NCBI RefSeq assembly: GCF_027923465.1
Contig: NZ_BRLB01000014.1
Span: 1 to 64,000, forward strand
Direction of reading: 5' to 3'
Length of the DNA: 64,000 bases
Source: Vallitalea longa
GTDB taxonomy: Bacteria > Bacillota > Clostridia > Lachnospirales > Vallitaleaceae
A program made the position numbers and the translations under genes. Position 1 is the stretch's first letter, and each line of letters starts with the position of its first letter. Positions 7,227 through 16,599 of this stretch are shown one piece after another. The notes beneath the pieces are model-generated. The model saw nothing but the letters and a program-made list of their open reading frames with translations, was not told where the DNA came from and made no database searches.

Positions 7227-9665
7227 ATGACAAAAAAAGCATTTAGAGAGTATCTGAAAAATAATATATTAATACTAGATGGAGCTACTGGTACAGAATT
7301 ACAGAAAAAAGGTATGCCTAGAGGGGTATGCCCTGAAAAATGGGTTATAGAGAATAAAGAAGTCATTATGGATATTCAAAGAGGATATGCTGAAGCTGGT
7401 TCAAAAGTAGTGTATGCTTGTACTTTTGGCTGTAACTCAATAAAATTATCGGAATTTGATTTGCAAGATGAATTAGAGAAGATGAATAAAGAGTTAGTCA
7501 GAATATCGAGAGAGGCTGTTGGTAATGATGTATGGGTTGCAGGAGACTTAAGCCCAACAGGAGCACAGATATTTCCTCTAAGCAACTATCATTTTGAAGA
7601 TATCGTCAATGCTTACAAACCTCAAGTGAAAGCTTTAGTAGAAGCAGGTGTGGACCTGTTCGTTATAGAAACTATGATGAATGTAAATGAGGCTAGGGCT
7701 GCACTAATAGCTATAAAAGAGACATGTGATTTACCAGTAATGGTCAGTATGACATATGAAAAAAACGGATATACACTCAATGGAACAGACCCAGTGACTG
7801 CATTAATTACATTACAGAATCTAGGAGCTGATGCAGTAGGTTGCAATTGTTCAACAGGACCTGACGATATGACCAACATTGTAAAAGCAATGAAGCCATA
7901 TGCAAAAGTACCATTGATTGTCAAGCCTAATGCTGGATTGCCGAAATATGAAAAAGGCGAAACAGTTTTTGATATGGATGAAGAAGAATTTTCTGATTAT
8001 GGAACATTATTAGTAGAAGCAGGAGCAAACATCATTGGAGGTTGTTGCGGTACAACTAAAGCATTTATAAGTAAGCTGAAAAACAAAGTAGAAGATTGTG
8101 AAATTAAGCTATGGAATGAAAAACAAGGAAGTGTACTTACTTCAGAACGTAAACGTGTTTTTATAGGTGAAGATAATCCTACTATCATTGTAGGTGAAAG
8201 AATTAATCCAACAGGCAAGAAGAAATTACAAGAAAATCTACGCAATGGAAATATGGATTATGTAGTTTCTTTAGCTTATGAACAGATTGAAAAAGGTGCT
8301 ACTGTACTTGATGTGAATGTAGGGATGAATGGAATTGATGAAGTAGGTATAATGAGGCAAGCTGTAGAGCAATTATCAACTTATGTAAAAGTTCCTCTGT
8401 GCATCGATTCTTCTACTATAGAAGCTATAGAAGCAGCTTTAAGGATATATCCTGGTAGAGCTTTAGTGAATTCTATATCCCTTGAAAAGCATAAAATAGA
8501 TAGATTACTACCTATTGCAAAAAAATATGGAGCCATGTTCATTCTATTACCACTTAGTGACAGCGGTCTACCAAAAGATATAGATGAGAAACATAATATA
8601 ATAAACGAAATATATTCACATGCAGAAAAACTAGGTTATCAAAAGGAAGATATCATAGTTGATGGATTAGTTACTACGATAGCTTCTAATGGTAATGCAG
8701 CAGAATCAACTCTGGAAACCATAAGATGGTGTTCTGATGATTTCGGTACGGGAACTATTGTTGGATTATCCAATATTTCTTTTGGTTTACCAGAGAGAAA
8801 ATTGATTAATACAGCTTTCTTGGCTATGGCTATTGGAAAAGGCTTGACAATGGCTATTGCTAATCCTTCTGATGAGTTATTGATGAATATAAAAAAAGCA
8901 TCAGACGTATTAGCTATGAGGGATAAAGATAGCCTTACGTATATTGATTCATTTGGTAAGCAAGATAAAATTAAGGTAAAAAAAGAAATAGGTCAAACAA
9001 AATCTGAAATGAATAATGGTAATGAGATTGACGTTAAGCAAACCATATACGAAATGGTTGTGAATGGTGAAAAGGAGACAATAGTAGATTACGTCAAGAA
9101 ATCTCTTGATTGTGGAGATATACCCCAGGTTATAATTAAAGAATACCTCATTCCTGCTATAGCAAAAGTAGGAGAATTGTTTGAAGACAAGACATATTTC
9201 TTACCTCAATTAATTATGAGTGCTGAAGCAATGAAGGTAGCAATGGATTATTTGGACCCATTACTAGAAAAGGGAAAAGACAATAATATAGAACAAAAGA
9301 AAAAGATAGTTATTGCTACGGTAAAAGGTGATATTCATGATATAGGTAAAAATTTAGTGGCATTGATGTTAAAAAACTATGGGTTCGATGTTATTGACTT
9401 AGGTAAAGATGTACCGAAAGAAGTAATTGTAGATAAAGCAAAAGAAGTGGATGCAGATATCATCGCTCTATCGGCTCTTATGACCACTACCATGTTAGAA
9501 ATGGAAAATGTCATTAAACTGGTAAAGGAAGAGAATCTAAGAGCGAAAGTTATTATAGGCGGAGCAGTAATAACTGATGAATATGCGAAGGAAATAGGAG
9601 CAGATGGTTACAGTGAAGATGCCAATATGGCGGTAAAATTGGCTAAGAAATTAACTAGAGATTAA
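7227..9665 (+). CDS. metH: Cobalamin-dependent methionine synthase lacking the reactivation domain
   Basis: 812 residues. The homocysteine-binding barrel (1-285) has zinc cysteines in GCNCSTGPDD and IIGGCCGTT (about 271-277). The pterin-binding barrel (about 315-570) starts IIVGERINPTGKK. The four-helix cap and cobalamin-binding Rossmann module (about 600-812) include the cobalt-ligating motif DIHDIGKN at about 701-708. It transfers the methyl of 5-methyl-THF to homocysteine through methylcobalamin. The C-terminal AdoMet reactivation domain of E. coli MetH (total about 1227 residues) is absent, as in many Clostridia, which use a separate reductive activator. It lies 82 bases after the MTHFR fusion gene; I saw no SAM or cobalamin riboswitch in that gap. 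Confidence 0.95.
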   Translation: MTKKAFREYLKNNILILDGATGTELQKKGMPRGVCPEKWVIENKEVIMDIQRGYAEAGSKVVYACTFGCNSIKLSEFDLQDELEKMNKELVRISREAVGNDVWVAGDLSPTGAQIFPLSNYHFEDIVNAYKPQVKALVEAGVDLFVIETMMNVNEARAALIAIKETCDLPVMVSMTYEKNGYTLNGTDPVTALITLQNLGADAVGCNCSTGPDDMTNIVKAMKPYAKVPLIVKPNAGLPKYEKGETVFDMDEEEFSDYGTLLVEAGANIIGGCCGTTKAFISKLKNKVEDCEIKLWNEKQGSVLTSERKRVFIGEDNPTIIVGERINPTGKKKLQENLRNGNMDYVVSLAYEQIEKGATVLDVNVGMNGIDEVGIMRQAVEQLSTYVKVPLCIDSSTIEAIEAALRIYPGRALVNSISLEKHKIDRLLPIAKKYGAMFILLPLSDSGLPKDIDEKHNIINEIYSHAEKLGYQKEDIIVDGLVTTIASNGNAAESTLETIRWCSDDFGTGTIVGLSNISFGLPERKLINTAFLAMAIGKGLTMAIANPSDELLMNIKKASDVLAMRDKDSLTYIDSFGKQDKIKVKKEIGQTKSEMNNGNEIDVKQTIYEMVVNGEKETIVDYVKKSLDCGDIPQVIIKEYLIPAIAKVGELFEDKTYFLPQLIMSAEAMKVAMDYLDPLLEKGKDNNIEQKKKIVIATVKGDIHDIGKNLVALMLKNYGFDVIDLGKDVPKEVIVDKAKEVDADIIALSALMTTTMLEMENVIKLVKEENLRAKVIIGGAVITDEYAKEIGADGYSEDANMAVKLAKKLTRD

Positions 9666-9670
9666 GAAAC

Positions 9671-9719
9671 AAGACATCTTTTTTCTTGATGATATATCAG
9701 GAAATGAGGTGTCTTTTTA
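9671..9719 (+). terminator. Terminator after metH
   Basis: AAGACATC pairs with GGTGTCTT, with an inner stem (CTTGAT with ATCAGG), ending in TCTTTTTAT. It separates the methionine genes from the agmatine operon. Confidence 0.8.
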
Positions 9720-9733
9720 TATTATTATTCTAT

Positions 9734-9773
9734 AACCAAGTTAAACGAATTTCATTATGAGTTTAATTTGGTT
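9734..9773. promoter_or_regulatory. 13-bp inverted repeat upstream of the agmatine operon
   Basis: AACCAAGTTAAAC (9734-9746) and GTTTAATTTGGTT (9761-9773) are inverted copies with one wobble position and a 14-base spacer. No uridine run follows, so it looks more like an operator or RNA structure than a terminator. Confidence 0.4.
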
Positions 9774-9860
9774 TCCCATTCATGTTTTCCATAATCCGTT
9801 TTTGTCATAAATATCATTATCATGAATAATTCTTATGAAAACAAGTCATACTTATTTTAG

Positions 9861-9880
9861 TATAAACTTATAAGTTTATA
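9861..9880. promoter_or_regulatory. Perfect 20-bp palindrome before the agmatine operon, candidate operator
   Basis: TATAAACTTATAAGTTTATA is fully self-complementary and lies 36 bases upstream of the symporter start, where a promoter or operator would be expected. The regulator is not identified and no regulator gene is adjacent. Confidence 0.45.
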
Positions 9881-9915
9881 TTATGTCATAGTAGCAAGAA
9901 GGTAGGGAAAAATGT

Positions 9916-11403
9916 ATGAATAACCTTATCCCATTAATAATTATAGGTATTTTTTTTATAGGAATTATTATAATAGGAAAAATTGCCAGTATGAAAGTGA
10001 AGAATTCTGACGATTATTTAGTTGCAGGAAGAAGTGCACCTCTAGCGCTTATCGTAGGTACGTTATTCGCCACTTTTTGGGGCGGTGGTACTATTATCGG
10101 TGCTACAGGTGCGGCTTATAACGAAGGTGTTTTTGGAGTTATAGAAGATCCTTTTGCAGCTGGACTTGCTTTAATAATTATAGGAATATTTTTTGTTAAA
10201 ATTTTAAGAAGACTGAATATTAAATCTATTGGAGAATTATATACAATGCGATTCGGAAAAGCTACAGGCTATCTAGCATCTTCTCTAATGATTCCCACCT
10301 ATATCATATGGACAGCAGTACAATTACTAGCTATTGGTAAAATACTTAATATATTATTTGATATAAATTTCAATATAGCTTTTTTGATAGCGACAGCAGT
10401 TGTGGTTTTATTTACTTATATGGGAGGACTGGTAGCTGTAGTATGGACGGATACAATTCAAATGATAATCATTTTTATTGGTCTTATAACCATCTTAGTA
10501 ATCGGTTTCAGAACTTCTGGAGGTATTGACAACGTGTTTGCGAATGCACCTGAAGGATTTTGGAATTTCTTACCAAGGGGTAAAGGCATAGTTCCTTGGA
10601 TAAGTTATCTTGCAATGTGGGCAGGAATGGCATTAGGTAATGTTCCAAGTCCTGATATTGCACAGAGAGCTTTTATGGCAAAAGATGAGAATACTGCAAA
10701 AAAAGGTATGATAATGGCTGGAGTGTTATATTGGATAATTGGTTTTATACCTATTATCATTGCACTGATTGCTATTACTATGGTAAATACGGGAATTATT
10801 GATCATAGTCTTTTTCAGGGAGATAGCGAATTACTTATACCTTATTTGGCAAAAGAACTATTGAATCCTGTAGGATTAGGTTTTTTTGTTGCATCATTGT
10901 TAGCGGCTATTTTATCTAGTGCAAGTACGTCACTTTTTGCTACAGCTGTATTATTCTCTAATGACATATACCAGCCTTTATCTGCAAATAGAAGGAAATA
11001 CAAAAAAATTAAAGATGAAGATAAAATGATTCTAAGGATAACTAAAATATTTGTAGTTGTCGTTGGGTTATTGTCAGCTATAGTTGGCTTAACCAGTACT
11101 GATATTTATGATTTGACGATATTTGCTTTTACTTTACAGTTTGGAGTTCTATTCTTTCCTTTTGTATTAGCCTTGAAAGCCAGATGGGTTAACACATATG
11201 GTGTTATTTCTGGAATGCTGAGTGGTTTAATGGTTAACCTCATCGGTTGTATAACACAATTATCTATAATACCTGAACCATGGGAATTCTTTACTCTTGT
11301 ACCAGCTCTAGTAAATCTAACCGTTACAGTAATAGTTTCTTATTGTACTAGAAAAAAAATTAATAACAATGGATTATTAACAGATAATAATTATGAAAAG
11401 TAA
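9916..11403 (+). CDS. Sodium:solute symporter (SSS family)
   Basis: 495 residues, almost entirely hydrophobic segments, with the family's early motif DDYLVAGRSAP (about residue 32) and a Gly/Thr-rich FWGGGTIIGATGAAY region after it. About 13 membrane helices are expected; length and order fit the SSS family, which couples uptake to Na+. The substrate is not evident from sequence. The gene is the first of a run ending in carbamate kinase and lies 51 bases before the putrescine carbamoyltransferase gene, so an agmatine-, polyamine- or amino-acid-related substrate is likely by context. The start ATG 9916 follows AAGGTAGGG; an ATG four bases earlier hits a stop at once. Confidence 0.85.
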   Translation: MNNLIPLIIIGIFFIGIIIIGKIASMKVKNSDDYLVAGRSAPLALIVGTLFATFWGGGTIIGATGAAYNEGVFGVIEDPFAAGLALIIIGIFFVKILRRLNIKSIGELYTMRFGKATGYLASSLMIPTYIIWTAVQLLAIGKILNILFDINFNIAFLIATAVVVLFTYMGGLVAVVWTDTIQMIIIFIGLITILVIGFRTSGGIDNVFANAPEGFWNFLPRGKGIVPWISYLAMWAGMALGNVPSPDIAQRAFMAKDENTAKKGMIMAGVLYWIIGFIPIIIALIAITMVNTGIIDHSLFQGDSELLIPYLAKELLNPVGLGFFVASLLAAILSSASTSLFATAVLFSNDIYQPLSANRRKYKKIKDEDKMILRITKIFVVVVGLLSAIVGLTSTDIYDLTIFAFTLQFGVLFFPFVLALKARWVNTYGVISGMLSGLMVNLIGCITQLSIIPEPWEFFTLVPALVNLTVTVIVSYCTRKKINNNGLLTDNNYEK

Positions 11404-11454
11404 TAGGTATTAGATTAAAAATAAATATTAAGAAATGAAAAGGAGTGTATTATT

Positions 11455-12501
11455 ATGAAACAACCATCATCAAGTGCAACTAATTTGAACAAGACAAACC
11501 TAAAACATTTTCTTACAACACAGGATTACACCAAAAAGGAACTTGAAGATATACTTTCACTAATGGGAATGTTAAAAGAAGCTAGAAAAGATAATGCAAT
11601 ACCACAATTGTTTAAAGGAAAATCAGTGGCTATGATTTTTGAACAACCTTCAACAAGGACAAGGGTTTCTTTTGAAACGGCGGCATCATTATTAGGAGGA
11701 CATGCACTTTTCTTGTCACCAAAAGATATTCATCTTGGAGCGAAAGAAAGCTTAGAAGATACAGCTCGTGTTTTAGCTAGAATGGTAGATGTCATCATGG
11801 CAAGAGTCAATCTACATGAAACAGTAGCAACTCTAGCAAAATATTCTTCAGTACCAGTAATTAATGGACTCTGTGACTGGTTGCATCCAACTCAGATCAT
11901 GGCGGACTTATTTACTATGATGGAACATTTACCAGAAGGTAAAAAGTTATCTGACTTGACAGTAGCTTTTGTTGGTGACGCTACTAATGTAAATTCATCA
12001 CTTATGTTTGCTTGTACTAAATTCGGTATGCATTACAAACATATAGGTCCAGAGAAATTCCAAGCACCACAATCATGGCAAGATATAGCTAACAAAAATA
12101 TTAAAGAATCAGGTGGCAAACTTACTGTAACTGATGATATAGAAGAGGTAAAAGGTTGTGATATTATCATTGCAGATAGCTTTTATTGGTTTGGTCAAGA
12201 AGAAGAAAAAGAAATTAGACTGAAAACATTTATTCCTAAATATGTGATAACAGAAGAATTGATGGAAAAAGCAGGAAAAGATGCTATATTCATGCATTGT
12301 CTACCAGCTAATGACCAAAGGGAAGTAACTAGAGAAGTAATGGAAGGCGATAGATCGGTAATTTTTGATGAAGCTGAAAATAGATTAACTGCTCAGATGG
12401 CTCTTTTAGTATATCTTACTTTCAGATTTAATGAAGAACCTACACAAGAAAAGATAAAATGTCATGACGATAAAATAAGAAATTTCTTAAAATCAATCTA
12501 A
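11455..12501 (+). CDS. ptcA: Putrescine carbamoyltransferase
   Basis: 348 residues of the aspartate/ornithine carbamoyltransferase fold. The carbamoyl-phosphate motif is STRTR at about 64-68, with HPTQIMAD at about 144 and the HCLPA motif at about 281-285. The C-terminal segment DEAENRLTAQMALLVYL differs from anabolic ornithine enzymes. Context decides the specificity: agmatine deiminase follows directly and carbamate kinase ends the operon, so it should run catabolically, splitting N-carbamoylputrescine with phosphate into putrescine and carbamoyl phosphate. An ornithine enzyme is the less likely alternative. The ribosome site AAGGAG lies 10 bases before the ATG. Confidence 0.9.
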   Translation: MKQPSSSATNLNKTNLKHFLTTQDYTKKELEDILSLMGMLKEARKDNAIPQLFKGKSVAMIFEQPSTRTRVSFETAASLLGGHALFLSPKDIHLGAKESLEDTARVLARMVDVIMARVNLHETVATLAKYSSVPVINGLCDWLHPTQIMADLFTMMEHLPEGKKLSDLTVAFVGDATNVNSSLMFACTKFGMHYKHIGPEKFQAPQSWQDIANKNIKESGGKLTVTDDIEEVKGCDIIIADSFYWFGQEEEKEIRLKTFIPKYVITEELMEKAGKDAIFMHCLPANDQREVTREVMEGDRSVIFDEAENRLTAQMALLVYLTFRFNEEPTQEKIKCHDDKIRNFLKSI

Positions 12502-12543
12502 CAATGGACTATATTGAAGGATTACACAGATAAGGAGGAAAAT

Positions 12544-13641
12544 ATGGCTAAAAAGATAGATAGTACACCAAAAAAAGACGGATTCAGGATGCCAGGTGAA
12601 TTTGAACCACATAAAGGATGTTGGATGGTTTGGCCAGAAAGAACTGATAACTGGAGACTAGGTGCGAAACCTGCTCAAAAAGCTTACGCTGATGTAGCTG
12701 AAGCTATTGCTAAGTATGAAAAGGTAACAATGTGTGTATCAGAGAGACAGTATAGCTCAGCTAGAGAAGTTCTTAGTGATAATATCAGAGTTGTCGAAAT
12801 GTCTAATGACGATGCTTGGATGAGAGATATAGGACCGACTTTCGTTGTTAATGATGAAGGAGTTGTACGAGGGATAGATTGGCGATTTAATGCATGGGGA
12901 GGTCTGGTTGATGGATTATATTTCCCGTGGGATAAAGATGATGAAGTAGCTGGAAAAGTGTGTGAAATAGAAGAATTGGACTATTATAGCTTGGATGATT
13001 TCATATTAGAAGGTGGTTCAATCCATACAGATGGTGATGGAACAGCTATTGTTACTGAGATATGTTTGCTTCATGAGAGTAGAAATCCTCATCTGTCAAA
13101 AGAAGAAATAACTAATGTTCTAAAAGAATATCTAGGTGTAGAAAAAGTGTTATGGATTCCATATGGTATTTATCTTGATGAGACAAACGGGCATGTGGAT
13201 AATATTGTTCACTATTGTGCACCTGGTGTTATTGTATTAGCTTGGACAGATGATAAAGAAGACCCTCAGTATGAATTATCAAAAGCAGCTTATGATCGTT
13301 TAGTTAATGAAGTAGATGCGAAAGGTAGAAAATTGGAGATTCATAAATTGCATATACCGGATGAAGTTTTGATTACGAAAGAAGAGAGTGAAGGTGTTGA
13401 TAGTGTAGATGGTACATTACCAAGAGAAGAGGGAGATAGACAAGCTGCTTCATATGCTAATTTTTATATAGGTAATGACTCGATAATTTTACCTCTGTTT
13501 GGTGACAAGGTTCATGATGATATGGCAATGGAGACTTTACAGAAAGTGTTTCCTGATAGAAAAATAGAAGGAATATATGCAAGAGAAATAATATTAGGTG
13601 GAGGAAATATTCACTGTATTACGCAACAACAACCGTTATAA
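12544..13641 (+). CDS. aguA: Agmatine deiminase
   Basis: About 365 residues of the guanidino-group-modifying (pentein) fold. It converts agmatine to N-carbamoylputrescine and ammonia. Diagnostic features are the start region [20 protein letters not shown], the acidic WMRDIGPTF motif (about residue 92), the histidine motif DETNGHVDN (about 215), and the C-terminal [13 protein letters not shown] carrying the nucleophilic cysteine at about 359. I use ATG 12544 because AAGGAGG lies 6 bases upstream; an in-frame TTG at 12514 lacks such a site. It sits between putrescine carbamoyltransferase and an amino-acid/polyamine permease. Confidence 0.95.
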   Translation: MAKKIDSTPKKDGFRMPGEFEPHKGCWMVWPERTDNWRLGAKPAQKAYADVAEAIAKYEKVTMCVSERQYSSAREVLSDNIRVVEMSNDDAWMRDIGPTFVVNDEGVVRGIDWRFNAWGGLVDGLYFPWDKDDEVAGKVCEIEELDYYSLDDFILEGGSIHTDGDGTAIVTEICLLHESRNPHLSKEEITNVLKEYLGVEKVLWIPYGIYLDETNGHVDNIVHYCAPGVIVLAWTDDKEDPQYELSKAAYDRLVNEVDAKGRKLEIHKLHIPDEVLITKEESEGVDSVDGTLPREEGDRQAASYANFYIGNDSIILPLFGDKVHDDMAMETLQKVFPDRKIEGIYAREIILGGGNIHCITQQQPL

Positions 13642-13692
13642 ATAAAATAGGGGTAAAGCAATTCTATCCCTTTAATAAAAGGAGCGGAGATT

Positions 13693-15048
13693 ATGGCAGA
13701 AAAGAAAGTTAGTTTGTTTAAAATGGTTTCATTTACAGTATGTGGAATAGTTGTTCTAGATACATTTGTAGCTCCAGCTGCAATGGGAGTTTCATCTATA
13801 ACAATATGGATACTGACGGCTATTCTATTTTTCATTCCATATGGGCTTATTAACGCTGAATTAGGAGCGGCATATCCAGAAGATGGAGGTATCTTCGCAT
13901 GGGTAAGGAGAGCTTATGGAGATTTTCAAGCAACACTTGTGGCTTGGTATTATTGGGTTAATGTTGCTTTTTGGATGCCAGCGGTTTTTATAGCTTTCAG
14001 TACTTGGTTTTCAATGGCATATGTACCTAATATGGATTTGTGGATATTGGCGGCTTTAGCTATCATCATGTGTTGGATTATCGTATATATCGGTATAAGA
14101 GGTGTTGATTTCAGTATAAAAGTAACTAATATTGCGGCTATTTTAAAAGTTGCTGTGCTAATTGTTTTCGGTGTTTTAGGTGCTGTATATGGAGTACAAA
14201 AAGGTTTTGCTAATGATTTTTCTATTTCCAATTTTGCACTTGAATTTGATTTCAATACAATTTCATTCAGCTCAGCAATAGTATATAATCTATTAGGTTT
14301 CGAGTTGATTAGTTCTGTGGCTTCCAGTATAGAGAATCCAGAGAGGAACATACCTAAGATGACAATCTTAGCAGGAATACTGATAACAGCATTATATGTG
14401 ATTGGTACTTTTGGTGTGTTAGCAGCTATTCCAGCAGGAGATATACAACCTCTTGATGGCTTCATTCTAGCTATAAAAGAGTTATGTAGTATTTTTGGAA
14501 ATGCACAGACAGCGGTATTCAATGTTATTGTTGCTGTGGCATTATTTACTCTTGTCTCTAACATGATTTCGTGGACTCTAGGTGGAGTGGAAGTTCTGGA
14601 CCAAGCTGAATTTACTAAGAAGACAAAGTTATTAGGTCACAGACATAGAAAATATAATACACCAGACTACTCATATGTATTGATGGGTGTCATTTCTACA
14701 GTTTTAATTGTATTGAACTTCTTATTATCAGGAAGTGCCAATGATGCATTTTGGACAATACTATCCTTTAGTTTTTTGATATTCTTCTTGCCATATTTAT
14801 GGTTATTCCCATCAGCTGTAAAACTAAGAAACAAGGATACTGATGTAGAAAGACCATACAAAGTGCCTTTAGGGAAATTTGGTTTGTATCTTTCAAGTAT
14901 ACTTGGATTTTTATTTATTGCTCTAGGGGTAATATTGTTGTTTGTAACAGGTGAAGGATGGGATTCATTATATCATCTGACACTAATCATCGGATTTATC
15001 CTGACAACATTATTTGGTGTATATCTCTATAGAAAAAGCTTGGATTAG
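13693..15048 (+). CDS. aguD: APC-family amino acid/polyamine permease, probably agmatine-putrescine exchanger
   Basis: 451 residues with about 12 hydrophobic segments of the APC superfamily. The first helix has the substrate-loop pattern MVSFTVCGIVVLDTFVAPA, and helix 2 is followed by AYPEDGGIFAWVRRAYG, typical of the family. Enterococcal and streptococcal agmatine deiminase operons carry an antiporter of this type that takes up agmatine and releases putrescine; the position between aguA and carbamate kinase supports the same role. The symbol reflects that operon analogy. A strong AAAAGGAG site precedes the ATG. A separate sodium symporter heads the operon, so transport may be duplicated. Confidence 0.85.
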   Translation: MAEKKVSLFKMVSFTVCGIVVLDTFVAPAAMGVSSITIWILTAILFFIPYGLINAELGAAYPEDGGIFAWVRRAYGDFQATLVAWYYWVNVAFWMPAVFIAFSTWFSMAYVPNMDLWILAALAIIMCWIIVYIGIRGVDFSIKVTNIAAILKVAVLIVFGVLGAVYGVQKGFANDFSISNFALEFDFNTISFSSAIVYNLLGFELISSVASSIENPERNIPKMTILAGILITALYVIGTFGVLAAIPAGDIQPLDGFILAIKELCSIFGNAQTAVFNVIVAVALFTLVSNMISWTLGGVEVLDQAEFTKKTKLLGHRHRKYNTPDYSYVLMGVISTVLIVLNFLLSGSANDAFWTILSFSFLIFFLPYLWLFPSAVKLRNKDTDVERPYKVPLGKFGLYLSSILGFLFIALGVILLFVTGEGWDSLYHLTLIIGFILTTLFGVYLYRKSLD

Positions 15049-15078
15049 AAATCACAGTTGAAAGTGAGTTGAATTAGA

Positions 15079-16035
15079 ATGCATTATAAAAATGCTTTAC
15101 ACAGAATAGTAATTGCGCTGGGTGGAAATGCTCTAGGAACTACACCAGAAGAGCAGCAAGAGAAAATAAGTAAAGCTGCGGAAGCTCTAGTGGAATTGAT
15201 TGCTCAAGGGAATGAGATAATTATCAGTCATGGTAATGGACCACAGGTGGGAATGATCAATCTAGCATTTGAAGAAGCATCTAAAGTCAATGACAAAGTA
15301 GTACCTGTTAAACTTCCAGAGTGTACTGCTATGAGTCAGGGATATATAGGATATCATCTTCAAAAAGGTATTAAAAAAGAGTTGACTAAAAAGAAGATGC
15401 CTTGGCATGTTGCTACAGTTGTGACACAGATTATAGTTGATAAAGATGATGAAGCTTTCAATAATCCCACTAAACCTATAGGTGGTTATTATACTAAAGA
15501 AGAAGCTACAGAATTGATGGAAAAGGATAAAGACCTTATTATAAAAGAAGATGCTGGTAGAGGTTATAGAAAAATGGTAGCTTCTCCAAAACCAGTTGAT
15601 TTGGTTGAAAAGGAATCAATAATAAATATGTTGGATAATGAATTCATAGTAATTGCTTGTGGAGGAGGAGGCATACCTGTAGTTAAAGATGGTGAAGGTG
15701 ATTTTAAAGGTGTAGAGGCTGTCATTGATAAAGATTATGCTTCTGCAAAATTGGCTGATACCGTTGATGCTGATTATCTCTTCATATTGACTGCTGTTGA
15801 TAACGTATGTCTCAATTATGGAAAACCTAATGAAAAATCCCTGAGTGATGTATACGTAGAAGAAGCAGAGAAATATATAGAAGAAGGACATTTTTCAGCA
15901 GGAAGTATGCTACCAAAAGTAAAAGCAGCTATGGAATTCGTAAAAGGTAAAGAAGAAAGGCGTGCAGTAATAGCTTCACTAAAAAATGCTCCTTATGTTA
16001 TAAAAGGTGAAAGTGGAACTGTCATACACAGTTAA
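15079..16035 (+). CDS. arcC: Carbamate kinase
   Basis: 318 residues of the amino-acid kinase fold. RIVIALGGNALG near residue 10 starts the nucleotide site; ISHGNGPQVG (about 55) and VIACGGGGIPV (about 192) are diagnostic for carbamate kinase. It transfers phosphate from carbamoyl phosphate to ADP, the ATP-yielding last step of agmatine fermentation, leaving CO2 and ammonia. It is the last gene of the operon, 30 bases after the permease. In agmatine operons this gene is also called aguC; sequence alone does not separate it from the arginine deiminase pathway enzyme. The ribosome site is weak (AGTGAG). Confidence 0.94.
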   Translation: MHYKNALHRIVIALGGNALGTTPEEQQEKISKAAEALVELIAQGNEIIISHGNGPQVGMINLAFEEASKVNDKVVPVKLPECTAMSQGYIGYHLQKGIKKELTKKKMPWHVATVVTQIIVDKDDEAFNNPTKPIGGYYTKEEATELMEKDKDLIIKEDAGRGYRKMVASPKPVDLVEKESIINMLDNEFIVIACGGGGIPVVKDGEGDFKGVEAVIDKDYASAKLADTVDADYLFILTAVDNVCLNYGKPNEKSLSDVYVEEAEKYIEEGHFSAGSMLPKVKAAMEFVKGKEERRAVIASLKNAPYVIKGESGTVIHS

Positions 16036-16127
16036 AAATAGGAGCTTGTTTATAAATATTCACTAGCGTGCATAAAATTACCATAATTGTAATTAAAAAT
16101 AAATATAGAAAAAACATCAATTAAAGC

Positions 16128-16156
16128 TTGACATGGATAGTTTATCTTGGTATAAT
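16128..16156 (+). promoter_or_regulatory. Consensus sigma-A promoter of the ilv operon
   Basis: TTGACA (16128-16133) and TATAAT (16151-16156) are both perfect hexamers with a 17-base spacer. Transcription should begin near 16163, ahead of the T-box leader. Confidence 0.85.
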
Positions 16157-16189
16157 ACTATCAATCAAAAGAAATTGTCAGATAAATGC

Positions 16190-16437
16190 AGTGATAGAGA
16201 CGTATAATTTGCATATGTGGTTTCAGAGAACTGATGGTTGGTGAGAATCAGTACTACTGTAAAAATATACATCGCTCTTGAGCAGGACCATTGAAAATAG
16301 TAGGTGGTTACCGGGGAGCCCCGTTATAGGCTAGGGTTTGTTAGAACCTGTATAGAGTGGTCTTTGATTGTAAAGACAATTAGGGTGGTATCGCGTGGTT
16401 TCCTCGTCCCTACAGTTTAGTCTGTAGGGGCGTTTTT
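16190..16437 (+). promoter_or_regulatory. T-box leader, isoleucine-type (AUC specifier)
   Basis: A tRNA-sensing leader that lets transcription continue when tRNA-Ile is uncharged. Stem I closes with AGAG (16196-16199) to CUCU (16275-16278) and GUAUA (16202-16206) to UAUAC (16266-16270). The 3' strand between them reads AUCG, placing AUC (Ile) as specifier codon at 16271-16273. The conserved AGGGTGGTATCGCG box is at 16382-16395; its UGGU would pair with an ACCA tRNA end. The antiterminator competes with the terminator at 16405-16437. The specifier is read from my own pairing, so a frame error is possible; Leu (CUC) would be the alternative. Confidence 0.88.
16405..16437 (+). terminator. T-box conditional terminator
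   Basis: CCCTACAG pairs with CTGTAGGG around TTTAGT, extended by flanking G-U and G-C pairs, then GTTTTTATA. Its 5' arm overlaps the region needed for the antiterminator. After it, 160 bases without a gene precede ilvN; I see only a weak AACCAA/TTGGTT hairpin there. Confidence 0.88.
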
Positions 16438-16599
16438 ATATATAAAATTAGGCTACATATCAATAACAATGAAACTTACGGGTACGAAACTTTCACTGAA
16501 AAAGGTAGTAGTTTAATTTGATTATTTAGCACAATAACTTAATAAACCAACAAACTAATTATTTGGTTGATTTAGTAGACATTGGAAGGAGGAATATTT

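Noticed and set aside
13950-14564. Long antisense frame (204 residues) opposite the APC permease gene
   Set aside because: It lies wholly inside a well-supported permease gene, lacks a ribosome site, and its composition mirrors the hydrophobic coding strand.
16469-16516. Short frame between the T-box terminator and ilvN, possible leader peptide
   Set aside because: 15 codons without a ribosome site and no run of Ile, Leu or Val codons; the T-box already explains control.
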